A stretch of 64,000 nt of DNA from Acidiphilium sp. Its GTDB lineage: Bacteria > Pseudomonadota > Alphaproteobacteria > Acetobacterales > Acetobacteraceae. The notes under the pieces were generated by a model. It did not search any database, had not been told where the DNA came from, and saw only the letters and a list, made by a program, of their open reading frames with translations. This document shows positions 31,364-40,779 of the stretch, in pieces (positions within the stretch are counted from its first letter, which is position 1; each line of letters opens with the position of its first letter). The position numbers were made by a program, and so were the translations under genes. Location: contig JAQTXH010000001.1 in NCBI GenBank assembly GCA_028688905.1, positions 606,156 through 670,155 of the forward strand, in the 5' to 3' direction.

Positions 31364-32446
31364 TCAGTGCTGACGCACTGCGGTCCAGATGGCGTTGAAT
31401 GTTTGCAGCTTGGTGCCCGATAGGGGCGGCAGGAAGTGCAGATATTTCAACTGCGCCGAGGTCGGTTTGATCAGCGGTGTTTTCAGCTCGCTGCTGAGCA
31501 TCGGCTCGGAAGCGGCGTTGGGACTGCCATAGAGGTTGAAGTTGGACAGTTCCGCCCCCGCTTTGGCGGAAAGGATGAAGTTGATAAAATCATACGCGAG
31601 CTTCGGGTTCGGCGCATGGGTTGGGATCGCCATGGTATCGACCCAGATTTCGGTGCCTTGTTTTGGCAGCAGATAGGCCGAATTCAGGCAGGATTTGTCA
31701 TCGTAGCATTCGGCGACAGCGCCGTTGAACGTCATGCCGATGGTGATGGTACCTTTTTTGATCTGGCCCATTGTGGGATCGCCATCGACAAAGCCGGTGA
31801 AATTCTTACGTTTTTCGGTTTTTTCAATGAGTTTGGCGGCCTTGATCCACTCGCTTTTCCTGTTGCAGGTAAAGCGGTAGCCGAGATAGGCGCAAGCGGC
31901 TCCCATTGTATCACGGCCGGAACCGCCCATGAGTGCGAACGGATAGGTGGGATTCAGTTTCGGATCGAACAGAACGGCCCAGCTTTCTGGCAGCGTTGCG
32001 ATCTGGGTTTTCTGGTACCCTATTCCTGTGGTACCCCATTGATATGGCATGGAATGGGCGTCGTTCTGGTCGTAGGTCGGGTTTTTGAACTTTGCGATGA
32101 GATAGCGAAAATTCGGAATGTCTTTCTTGTCCAGCGGACGAATCAAATTTTCATGGATCAGTTGGGGAACATAGTAACTCGACGGCACCACGACGTCGTA
32201 CTGGGAATCGCCACCGGCCTTGAGCTTGGCCGCCAACGCGGAATTCGAATCATAGTAGGTTTGCACGACCGTGCAGCCGCAATGGGCTTCATATTTCTTG
32301 ATCAGGCCCTTGCCGATGTAGTCTTGCCAGTTGAACAGGTAGAGAGTTTTGTCGGCTGCGTGCGCGGCCGGCTGCATTCCGATCATGCCGCCGATCAAAA
32401 CGGCAGCCAATCCGAGTTTCCTGAATAATCGATTTCGAAATTTCAC
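31364..32446 (-). CDS. potF: spermidine/putrescine ABC transporter substrate-binding protein
   Basis: KTLYLFNWQDYIGKGLIKKYEAHCGCTVVQTYYDSN; upstream of permease genes. Confidence 0.92.
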   Translation of the reverse strand: MKFRNRLFRKLGLAAVLIGGMIGMQPAAHAADKTLYLFNWQDYIGKGLIKKYEAHCGCTVVQTYYDSNSALAAKLKAGGDSQYDVVVPSSYYVPQLIHENLIRPLDKKDIPNFRYLIAKFKNPTYDQNDAHSMPYQWGTTGIGYQKTQIATLPESWAVLFDPKLNPTYPFALMGGSGRDTMGAACAYLGYRFTCNRKSEWIKAAKLIEKTEKRKNFTGFVDGDPTMGQIKKGTITIGMTFNGAVAECYDDKSCLNSAYLLPKQGTEIWVDTMAIPTHAPNPKLAYDFINFILSAKAGAELSNFNLYGSPNAASEPMLSSELKTPLIKPTSAQLKYLHFLPPLSGTKLQTFNAIWTAVRQH

Positions 32447-32473
32447 TGATAGCCTCCTGTTGGGGTCAGATGG

Positions 32474-33313
32474 TCAGTCGCCGGTGCGTGGCATGGGGTG
32501 CCGTTCTTTTTGACGGCTGAAAACATACTGCAATAGGCCGATGCCGATGACCGTGGCAATCATCAGAGTCGCCAGCGCGTTGATGTCGGGGGAGATGCCT
32601 TTGAGGGCGACGGCACTGTAGATATAAATCGGCAAGGTCGTGCTACCAGGTCCGGCGGTGAAATAGCTGATGGTAAAATCGTCGATCGAGAGGGTGAAGG
32701 CGAGCAGGAAACCACCGATGATCGCCGGTCTTATTACCGGCATGGTCAAATGCAGAAAAGATTGACGGGCATCGGCATAGAGATCCTGCGACGCCTCGAA
32801 CAAATTGGGGTCAAGGCCGGCCATGCGTGCGAAGACGACGAGGGCGACATAGGGGGCCTGGAACGTGACGTGGGCGATTCCCATGGTGAGCAGGCCGGCA
32901 GAGAACAGGCCGGTGGCCTTGTGCATCAGATTGAAAAAGATGAGATCCGATATGCCAAAAACCAGGCTTGGCATGATAATGGGGGTGTAGATGATCAGGC
33001 TGGGCAGAGCGGCGGCAAAGCCGGTGCGCGCGCGGGTTCGAAAGCGGCTGAGGCCGAAGCCCATCAAGGTGCCGAGGATGGTGCCGAGGATCGACGAGCC
33101 GATCCCCAGTATGAGTGACCGGCGGAGTGCCGCGAGAACGTCGGGGTCGTGCAGCAGGTCGGCGTACCAGTGCGCGCTGGCGCTGGCACCACCGGGGGCG
33201 GGAGCGAAGGAAAACACCGCGATCAATGCCAGCGGCGCGTAGAGCAGGAGGTAGACCGGCATGCTGGTGATCAGCAGGGCGCGCCGGATCGGCCGGGCAA
33301 GCTGCTGGCTCAT
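32474..33313 (-). CDS. potI: polyamine ABC transporter permease
   Basis: Binding-protein-dependent permease; VALVVFARMAGLDPNLFEASQDLYADARQSFLHLTMPVIRPA; FTLSIDDFTISYFTAG. Confidence 0.92.
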   Translation of the reverse strand: MSQQLARPIRRALLITSMPVYLLLYAPLALIAVFSFAPAPGGASASAHWYADLLHDPDVLAALRRSLILGIGSSILGTILGTLMGFGLSRFRTRARTGFAAALPSLIIYTPIIMPSLVFGISDLIFFNLMHKATGLFSAGLLTMGIAHVTFQAPYVALVVFARMAGLDPNLFEASQDLYADARQSFLHLTMPVIRPAIIGGFLLAFTLSIDDFTISYFTAGPGSTTLPIYIYSAVALKGISPDINALATLMIATVIGIGLLQYVFSRQKERHPMPRTGD

Positions 33314-34245
33314 ATCATGCTGCCCTCGGAAGTTCCCAGGCGTTTACTCATGACTCGAAAGACGATGAGGCCACCGCATGTGAAGACGAGCATGAAAATG
33401 GTCAGCGCGGCACCGTAGGGCCAGTTGGGTGTGTCAAGAAATTGTGACGCGATGAGCGAGCCGATCATCATCGATTTACCGCCGCCAAGCAGAGTGGGTA
33501 CCACGTAGTCGCCAAACGCAGGGATGGCGACGAGAATGATGCCGGACAGTAGGCCGGGGATGGTTTGCGGGAAAACGGCGCTCCAGAATAATTTTGTACC
33601 GGACGCATAAAGGTCGCGCCCGGCTTCGACCAAGGTCCAGTCCAGCTTTTCGGCGGCAGCGTACAACGGCACGACCATATAGGGCAGATAATTATAGGTC
33701 AGACCGATCTGCATGGCGAAGACGCCCGGCATCAGGCCGAGGTGCGGCGGGATGAAACCGAGCGTCTGTGCAAGATGCGACAGCGCCGAACCGGGGCCAA
33801 GCAACTCCATCCAGGCGTAGGTGCGGACCACCTGATTGGTCCATGAGGGCAGGATCACGAACAGCAGGAGCAGAGGGCGCAGCGCCACGGGTTGTGCAAC
33901 GATGAAAAAAACCACGGGATAGGCGAGCAGTATGGTCAGGATGGCGGCGGAGATGGCTTGCAGGAGAGATCGCAGGATGGTCTCGATGTTGTCGGGACTC
34001 CATCCCAGTATCGAATACCCTGCAACCTCGCGGAACGGTTCGAGCGTTAGTGGCAAATGAGGATTGCCGTAGTTGCCGATTGAAAAAAAACCTATCGCCA
34101 ACAAAATTGCGCTTGGCAGGATCAAAAATATCACGATCCACACTAGGCCCGGCCCGGCGGTGATCCACAGACGCAACGCCCGCGCCGCACGCTCGGCCCG
34201 TTCGGCGGTGCCCTGAAGGAAGGGGGACCCAGTTAGTGCGGACAT
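33310..34245 (-). CDS. potH: polyamine ABC transporter permease
   Basis: LPYMVVPLYAAAEKLDWTLVEAGRDLYASGTKLFWSAVFPQTIPGLLSG; VPTLLGGGKSMMIGSLIASQFL. Confidence 0.92.
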   Translation of the reverse strand: MSALTGSPFLQGTAERAERAARALRLWITAGPGLVWIVIFLILPSAILLAIGFFSIGNYGNPHLPLTLEPFREVAGYSILGWSPDNIETILRSLLQAISAAILTILLAYPVVFFIVAQPVALRPLLLLFVILPSWTNQVVRTYAWMELLGPGSALSHLAQTLGFIPPHLGLMPGVFAMQIGLTYNYLPYMVVPLYAAAEKLDWTLVEAGRDLYASGTKLFWSAVFPQTIPGLLSGIILVAIPAFGDYVVPTLLGGGKSMMIGSLIASQFLDTPNWPYGAALTIFMLVFTCGGLIVFRVMSKRLGTSEGSMI

Positions 34246-34258
34246 GCCGAATCCCCTG

Positions 34259-35338
34259 TCATCCGTCGATCAGAATGATGTTTTCAGGCTTGATTTCCAG
34301 CGCAACCGCTTCGCCCGGCTGCCAACTGCGCTCGGCGGCCTGATTGTTGGTGTCGAGTGCCAGGACGATGGAACCGTCATGGAGTTCAACGCGGTACTGC
34401 GTCGAGGCACCCATGTAGATCGCCTCGCGCACGGTGCCGCGAAAAATATTGGGCCGGTCCAGGGGGGCGGCGGTGTCGTTGTAGATCCAGATTTTTTCGG
34501 GCCGGATCATTGCGGTGCGTTCGTTGCCGATCGGGGTCACGATGGTCAGGCGGCCGAGCGGGGTGTCGGCGGTGTTGCCAGGGGCGGGCGTGATGGGCCA
34601 GATGTTGGACAAGCCGAGGAATTCAGCGACGAAGACGCTGCGCGGCTGTTCATAAACGTCCAGCACGGGGCCGACCTGAAGCAGGCGGCCACGCTCCATC
34701 ACGGCGATGCGGTCGCTCATCACCAACGCTTCCTGCTGGTCGTGGGTGACAAAAATGAAGGTCATGCCGAGGCGCTTCTGCATCCGCATCAGTTCGACCT
34801 GAAGTTCGGCGCGCAGCTTGGCATCGAGGGCTGAAAGCGGTTCGTCGAGCAGCACCACCTCGGGTTCGTTGACCAGTGCGCGGGCGAGGGCGACGCGCTG
34901 GCGCTGGCCGCCGGAAAGCTGCGCCGGGTTGCGGGTGGCGAAATCGTCGATCTGGAGCAAGGCCATGATCTGATCGGTGCGGAACTTGCGTTCGGCGCGC
35001 GCGATGCCACGCATACGAAGCCCGAAACCGATATTTTCGGCGACGTTCAGATGCGGAAACAGAGCATAGGACTGAAACACGGTGTTCACCGCGCGCCGGT
35101 GCGGCGGCACGGTTTGCATTTCGCGCCCGGAAATGACGATGCGGCCGGAATCGGGGGTTTCGAACCCGGCGATCATCCGCAGCAATGTCGTTTTGCCGCA
35201 TCCTGACGGGCCAAGCAGGGTGAAAAATTCGCCGGGCCGGATCGCGAGATCGATCTGGTCGACCGCGACGATACCGCCGCCGAACACCCGGCTGATGCCT
35301 TCAAGAGTGATACCGCCGCGATCTGTCGTTCCCGGCAT
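34259..35338 (-). CDS. potG: polyamine ABC transporter ATP-binding protein
   Basis: LLGPSGCGKTTLLRMIAG; LSGGQRQRVALARAL; start taken at MPGTTDRGG (ORF extends to 35617). Confidence 0.92.
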   Translation of the reverse strand: MPGTTDRGGITLEGISRVFGGGIVAVDQIDLAIRPGEFFTLLGPSGCGKTTLLRMIAGFETPDSGRIVISGREMQTVPPHRRAVNTVFQSYALFPHLNVAENIGFGLRMRGIARAERKFRTDQIMALLQIDDFATRNPAQLSGGQRQRVALARALVNEPEVVLLDEPLSALDAKLRAELQVELMRMQKRLGMTFIFVTHDQQEALVMSDRIAVMERGRLLQVGPVLDVYEQPRSVFVAEFLGLSNIWPITPAPGNTADTPLGRLTIVTPIGNERTAMIRPEKIWIYNDTAAPLDRPNIFRGTVREAIYMGASTQYRVELHDGSIVLALDTNNQAAERSWQPGEAVALEIKPENIILIDG

Positions 35339-35723
35339 GACGCGCGGATCGGCGTGGGGAGTGTGCGGAAGAAGTGCCGGTTGGGTCACGCGCGGCAGAC
35401 CCCGATCGTCTTTGTGGCCGATGTTTGGATCGGGTTCAAAATCGCGCGCATTTAATCTCCCCGGCGACCGTCCGTTTGTGCGGACAGGTGGCGCTCTGTT
35501 TGCTGCTGGCTTTACTCCCGTTGCCCAAGCATCGCCAAAGTTTTGCAGATCGTCAAGAATAATCAACGATGGATCGATGATCGTTTCGTGATCGCGCACA
35601 TGTGTCTGCCATCTCAATCGAGCGTTCCCGGCGCTGCTAGAAATTATGTTGCGCGCACGAGGATGGCTCCTTAGAAGGTGTTGATTATTCTAAACGGTAT
35701 CCGGCACACGAAGGGAATTCATC

Positions 35724-36845
35724 ATGCTGATTGGCGTTCCGAAAGAAATCAAGAACCATGAGTACCGGGTTGGTCTGACGCCGGCTTCGGTGCGAGAACT
35801 GCGCTTGCACGGGCATCAGGTGCTGGTCGAGACCGGTGCTGGTGAGGGCATCGGCATGGATGACGCCGCCTACGCCCGTGCGGGTGCCGAGATTGCGCCC
35901 GATGCGGCTCAGGTTTTTGTGCGGGCGGATATGATCGTGAAGGTGAAGGAACCGCAGCCGAGCGAATGCAAGCAGTTGCGGCCCGGGCAGATTCTGTTCA
36001 CCTACCTGCATCTCGCACCTGACCCTGAACAGGCGAAATTGCTGATGCAATCGGGCGTCGTCGCCATCGCCTATGAAACCGTGACCGACGAGCGGGGCCG
36101 GTTGCCGCTGCTGGCACCGATGAGCGAGGTGGCCGGGCGGATGGCGGTGCAGGTCGGCGCGGTGTCGTTGCAAAAAGCCAACGGCGGCTTTGGAGTGTTG
36201 CTGGCCGGGGTGCCGGGTGTGCCGCCCGCACGAGTCGCGGTGCTCGGCGGTGGCGTTGTGGGGACGAATGCGGCCCGGATCGCGATGGGAATCGGGGCGG
36301 ACGTGACAATTCTCGATAAATCGATCGCCAGACTGGCGCAGCTCGACGATTTATACGGACCACATCTGAAAACCATGTTCGCCACCGCCGAAGCGATCGA
36401 GGAGGCCGTGTTTCACGCCGACCTGGTGATTGGGGCGGTGCTGGTGCCGGGGGCTTCGGCACCAAAACTGGTGACGCGCGCGATGTTGGGGCAGATGCAC
36501 CGGGGGGCCGTGCTGGTCGATGTCGCGATCGATCAGGGCGGATGTTTCGAAACCAGCAAGCCGACGACCCACGATGATCCCACATATATTGTTGACGGGG
36601 TGGTGCATTATTGTGTGGCGAACATGCCGGGGGCGGTGCCGCGCACGTCGACCTTCGCACTCGCCCAGGCAACCTTGCCGTATGCACTCAAATTAGCCGA
36701 TCAGGGGTGGAAGGCAGCGTTGCGGAACGATGCGCATTTGCGCGCAGGGTTGAACGTGGCCGAGGGCCGCATTGTGCATCCAGCGGTTGCTGAAGCGTTG
36801 GGTGAAGTGGTGTTGACGGCCGATCACGTTCTCACGGCGGAGTAA
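35724..36845 (+). CDS. ald: alanine dehydrogenase
   Basis: MLIGVPKEIKNHEYRVGLTPASVRELRLHGHQVLVETGAGEGIGMDD; VAVLGGGVVGTNAARIAMG. Confidence 0.96.
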   Translation: MLIGVPKEIKNHEYRVGLTPASVRELRLHGHQVLVETGAGEGIGMDDAAYARAGAEIAPDAAQVFVRADMIVKVKEPQPSECKQLRPGQILFTYLHLAPDPEQAKLLMQSGVVAIAYETVTDERGRLPLLAPMSEVAGRMAVQVGAVSLQKANGGFGVLLAGVPGVPPARVAVLGGGVVGTNAARIAMGIGADVTILDKSIARLAQLDDLYGPHLKTMFATAEAIEEAVFHADLVIGAVLVPGASAPKLVTRAMLGQMHRGAVLVDVAIDQGGCFETSKPTTHDDPTYIVDGVVHYCVANMPGAVPRTSTFALAQATLPYALKLADQGWKAALRNDAHLRAGLNVAEGRIVHPAVAEALGEVVLTADHVLTAE

Positions 36846-36852
36846 CGCCCGG

Positions 36853-37431
36853 ATGGACGCAGAACCGCTGGGGGTCCCCGAAGAAGCAGCGGTTGGCGCA
36901 CGGCTGAAGCGGATGCGTCAGGTGTTTGGGTTGACCCAGCGGGAGCTGGCGCGCCGTGCCGGAGTGACGAATGGGGCAATCTCGTTGATCGAGCAGGGCA
37001 GGGTCAGCCCCTCGATTTCGTCGCTGAAGAAAATCCTCGACGGGATTCCGATGTCGCTCGCGGAGTTTTTCACGATCGATCTGGCGGCATCGGAGGACGT
37101 GTTTTTTCGCGCCGACGATCTGACGGAAATTGCGTTCGAGGCGCGGATTTCATTTCGCATGGTTGGCCACCCGCTGAAGGAACGGGCGTTGCAAATGCTG
37201 CATGAAACCTACCGGTCAGGTGCCGATACCGGTGAGGCCATGCTACGCCACGATGGCGAAGAAGCCGGGATTGTGGTGCGTGGCCGGCTGCTGGTGACCG
37301 TGGGCGATCAGGAACAGGCGCTGGGGGCGGGCGATGCCTATTACTTCAAAAGCCGGATTCCGCACCGGTTTCGCAACCCGTTTGACGAATTGTGCGAAGT
37401 GATCAGCGCAAATTCTCCGCCGAGTTTCTGA
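36853..37431 (+). CDS. puuR: XRE-cupin transcriptional regulator, PuuR-like
   Basis: LKRMRQVFGLTQRELARRAGVTNGAISLIEQGRVSPSISSLKKIL plus C-terminal cupin (DAYYFKSRIPHRFRNP); genomic context. Confidence 0.85.
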   Translation: MDAEPLGVPEEAAVGARLKRMRQVFGLTQRELARRAGVTNGAISLIEQGRVSPSISSLKKILDGIPMSLAEFFTIDLAASEDVFFRADDLTEIAFEARISFRMVGHPLKERALQMLHETYRSGADTGEAMLRHDGEEAGIVVRGRLLVTVGDQEQALGAGDAYYFKSRIPHRFRNPFDELCEVISANSPPSF

Positions 37432-37488
37432 ACGGTGCGGCCAGTTTTTTGTTGAATTACCCGGTTATTCTGGTTACGGTGTCCATTG

Positions 37489-37632
37489 ATGCTGGATTTT
37501 CCCAACAGATATGGGCGTACCGCGAGGGCGGTGTCGTGGTGTTTCAGGCCGCTCGGCATGGTGCTCCGCAATGCTCAGGCCGATCTTTTGCGGCTTTGCG
37601 CACGTATCGGCTTTAGCCCGCACCGCTCCTGA
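37489..37632 (+). pseudogene. possible remnant of a phage terminase small subunit (P27-type C-terminus)
   Basis: MLDFPNRYGRTARAVSWCFRPLGMVLRNAQADLLRLCARIGFSPHRS*; PLxxVxRNAxADLLRL...GFxP resembles NPLLRVARxAAADMLRxAxEFGLTP tail. Confidence 0.4.
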
Positions 37633-37666
37633 TCGTTACCACCGCGCGGTCGTTGCGGCGGTATCT

Positions 37667-37778
37667 TGCTCTGGCGCGTGACCAATTGGCGGTGATCCGC
37701 TCTAATCTTTGTTTTGCAAGCAATTTCATTGCATAGGCTTGCCGTTATGGCATCAACCTCAGGCAATATTGCTCTACC
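37667..37778. repeat. interspersed intergenic repeat copy A
   Basis: Core 37712-37778 matches 28564-28630 without gaps (about 78% by eye). Confidence 0.7.
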
Positions 37779-37792
37779 TTCGGAGTTATTTC

Positions 37793-39184
37793 ATGCTTGA
37801 TGATATCGTGACCTCGTTTGAACCGCAAGCGTTCGGCTGGCAGGCGGCTGATGCCGCGCACCATTTGCACCCGTTTACCGACCACAAATCGTTGCACCAA
37901 GGCAAAGTACGAATCATTACCGGTGCGGATGGCGTGTTCCTGACCGACGATGCCGGCGATCGCATCCTTGATGGCATGGCAGGTCTGTGGTGTGTGGCAG
38001 CGGGATACGGCCGGCATGAACTGGTCGAGGCGGCGAGCCGGCAAATGCAGAGTTTGCCTTACTACAACACATTTTTTAAAACATCGACGCGGCCGGTGAT
38101 CGCTCTCGCCGAACGGTTGACCGCGATGGCACCAGACGATTTGAACCACGCGTTTTTTGCTTGTTCAGGGTCGGAGGCGGTCGATACCGCCCTGCGGATG
38201 GCGCGCACTTTCTGGATTACCAAGGGCCAGCCTGGCAAACGCGTCATCATTGGCCGGGAGTTCGGCTATCATGGCTCGACCACACTGGGAGCGGCGGCTG
38301 GCGGGATGGTCGATATGCATCGCCAAGGGGCAATGTTGCCCGATTTTGCCCATGTCATGCCGCCGTACTGGTATGGCTATGGCGGCCAGATGAGTCCGGA
38401 GGAGTTCGGCCTTTATGCGGCAAAGCAAGTCGAGGACAAGATCCACGAGGTCGGGGCGGCCAATATTGCGGCGTTTATTGGCGAGCCAATCCAGGGAGCC
38501 GGCGGCGTGATTATACCGCCTGACAGTTACTGGCCTGAAATCAATCGCATCTGTCGCGAGAACAACATTCTGCTGATTGTGGACGAGGTGATTTGTGGTT
38601 TTGGGCGAACCGGACGGATGTTCGGCAGTGAAACTTTTGGAATAAAGCCAGATTTGATGACATTGGCAAAAGGTATAACCTCCGGTTACATCCCACTTTC
38701 GGCGGTTCTGGTCGGCGATCGGGTTGCCGATGTTCTGATCAATGATACCGGCGAATTTTATCACGGCTTTACGTATTCGGGCCATCCGGTAGCCTGTGCG
38801 GTGGCGCTGGCTAATTTGGATATCATCGAAAACGAGGGATTGGTGGCGCGGGCCGAAGCCAGCGGCGTCGCGCTGCGCGCGAAATTTGCGACCGCCCTTG
38901 AAGGGGTGCCGATTGTTGGCGAAATCCGGGGGGTAGGCCTGATCGGGGCCATCGAACTGACTGCTGATCAGCGCACACGGCGGTTTTTCGACAAGCGCGG
39001 CCGGGTTGGCGCAATCTGTCGCGACTATTGTTTTTCTAACAATCTGGTGATGCGGGCCGTGCGCGATACCATGGTGTTCTCGCCGCCTTTAACGATCAAT
39101 GACGATGAGATGGATGAACTTGTCGCCCGTGCGACGCGCGCGATTCTGGCGACCCAGGCCGACGTGCGCGCTGAAATTTTATGA
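37793..39184 (+). CDS. class III aminotransferase, putrescine/polyamine-pyruvate aminotransferase-like
   Basis: ACSGSEAVDTALRMAR...GREFGYHGSTTLGAAAGG...IVDEVICGFGRTGRMFGSE; start at MLDDIV. Confidence 0.9.
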   Translation: MLDDIVTSFEPQAFGWQAADAAHHLHPFTDHKSLHQGKVRIITGADGVFLTDDAGDRILDGMAGLWCVAAGYGRHELVEAASRQMQSLPYYNTFFKTSTRPVIALAERLTAMAPDDLNHAFFACSGSEAVDTALRMARTFWITKGQPGKRVIIGREFGYHGSTTLGAAAGGMVDMHRQGAMLPDFAHVMPPYWYGYGGQMSPEEFGLYAAKQVEDKIHEVGAANIAAFIGEPIQGAGGVIIPPDSYWPEINRICRENNILLIVDEVICGFGRTGRMFGSETFGIKPDLMTLAKGITSGYIPLSAVLVGDRVADVLINDTGEFYHGFTYSGHPVACAVALANLDIIENEGLVARAEASGVALRAKFATALEGVPIVGEIRGVGLIGAIELTADQRTRRFFDKRGRVGAICRDYCFSNNLVMRAVRDTMVFSPPLTINDDEMDELVARATRAILATQADVRAEIL

Positions 39185-40554
39185 CTAGAGCGATGGATAT
39201 CGTGTCATCTCACGAAAATCGATTGGCGTTGTTGGCCGAAAGCGAATTGATCGAAGCGTTCATTATCGACGTGAACGGGGTGCCGCGTGGCAAGTGGCTA
39301 CAGCGGGATAAAGCAAACGCGCTGTTAGGCGCGGGAATTGCGATTCCGCGCTCGGCGTATCTGCTCGACGTTTGGGGGCGCGATATTATCGAGGGTGGGA
39401 TTGCGTTCGATACGGGCGACCCGGATGGCAATTGCGTTGCGGTGCCACACAGCGTGACGCAGATGCAATGGGCGGAAGGTTGTGCAGTCCAGGCGCTGCT
39501 GACCATGCGCGAGGCCGACGGCTCGCTGTTCTATGCTGACCCGCGCGGCGTGCTCGCGCGGGTGCTGGAACGTTATGCCGCAAAGGCGCTGACGCCGGTC
39601 ATGGGTGTCGAACTCGAGTTTTATCTGGTCGATCCCAACCGGGCCGGCGGCCAGCGCATTGCGCCACGCGGTGCAGATGAAAGCTTCTGGCGCGGATGGC
39701 AGACCGATACGATGGGACTTTGGGAGATCCATGACTATGAGCCGATCCTGCGCGATCTGCTGCGCGCGGCGGCGGCTCAGAGCATCGCGCTCGATACGTT
39801 GATCAGCGAAAACGGGCCGGGGCAGTTTGAAGTTACCCTCCGTTATGCGCCGGATGCGCTGCGGATCGCCGACGATGCCGTGCTGTTCAAGCGGGCGGTC
39901 AAGCAGATCGCGCGTCAGCATGGGCTGTGCGCGACATTCATGGCCAAACCATTTGGCAACTGGGCCGGCAGTGGCATGCATGTCCATATGTCGGTGCTTG
40001 ATCGCACTGGGAACAATGTGTTCAGCGGCGATGCGATGAAGCCTAGCCCGGTGCTATATCACGCGCTGGGTGGATTGGTCGCGGCGATGCCGGATACCAT
40101 GCTGGTCTTCGCGCCCCACGCCAACTCGTTCCGCCGTTTCGCGCCCGGCACTCACGCGCCGGTGTTTGGCGATTGGGGGCATGACAATCGGATGTCGGCG
40201 ATCCGGGTGATCAATGCCGAACCACGCGCGGCGCGGCTGGAGCACCGCGTCGCGGGTGCCGATTGCAACCCGTATCTGGCCTTTGCCGCGCTGCTGGGAG
40301 CAATGCTCGATGGCATTGAGGCCGAGGCTGATCCGGGACCGGAAACGATTGGCGACAAAACCGGCCTCGCGGCCCCGAAACTGCCGATCGCCTGGAGTGC
40401 GGCGACCGAACGGTTTGCGGGTTCGGCGCGGGTGGCTAGCATTTTCGGTACCCAGTTTCAGGGGATTTTTGCCGCTTGTAAGCGCCAGGAAATCGACGAG
40501 TTCAGGCGGCGGATTTCTGACGTCGAATACGACGCCTACCTGAAAAATGCCTAA
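39181..40554 (+). CDS. second glutamine synthetase-family gamma-glutamylpolyamine synthetase
   Basis: GVELEFYLVDPNRAGG...ENGPGQFEVTLRY...GSGMHVHMSVLDRTGNNVF...NSFRRFAPGTHAPVFGDWGHDNR. Confidence 0.88.
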   Translation: MTRAMDIVSSHENRLALLAESELIEAFIIDVNGVPRGKWLQRDKANALLGAGIAIPRSAYLLDVWGRDIIEGGIAFDTGDPDGNCVAVPHSVTQMQWAEGCAVQALLTMREADGSLFYADPRGVLARVLERYAAKALTPVMGVELEFYLVDPNRAGGQRIAPRGADESFWRGWQTDTMGLWEIHDYEPILRDLLRAAAAQSIALDTLISENGPGQFEVTLRYAPDALRIADDAVLFKRAVKQIARQHGLCATFMAKPFGNWAGSGMHVHMSVLDRTGNNVFSGDAMKPSPVLYHALGGLVAAMPDTMLVFAPHANSFRRFAPGTHAPVFGDWGHDNRMSAIRVINAEPRAARLEHRVAGADCNPYLAFAALLGAMLDGIEAEADPGPETIGDKTGLAAPKLPIAWSAATERFAGSARVASIFGTQFQGIFAACKRQEIDEFRRRISDVEYDAYLKNA

Positions 40555-40561
40555 AAAGGCA

Positions 40562-40585
40562 ATCGCCGGCGCGAAAGCTGGCGAT
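40562..40585 (+). promoter_or_regulatory. 9-bp stem hairpin after the GS-like gene, no T-tract
   Basis: ATCGCCGGC-gcgaaa-GCTGGCGAT. Confidence 0.4.
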
Positions 40586-40632
40586 CATAAAACGATAACG
40601 CCAGGAGAGTTTAACCGTATCGGAGACAGACA

Positions 40633-40779
40633 ATGCGAACTGAGTTGAAAGCAAACTTACTATCTTTTGCCGATTTGATCATGGTGCAAATTGCTGGAAA
40701 TGCACCTGACAATTCGATCAATAAAGCCACTTTAGCGTCGACTGCTTTAGCATCGACCATGATTTCGAGAAGAGCCTGA
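40633..40779 (+). pseudogene. 48-codon ORF homologous to the N-terminus of the downstream permease
   Basis: MRTELKANLLSFADLIMVQIAGNAPDNSI vs MKTELKANSLSFFETIIMGVAGSAPAFSI. Confidence 0.7.

Noticed and set aside
31436-32428. 330-aa ORF antisense to potF
   Set aside because: Antisense artefact; potF is unambiguous on the other strand.
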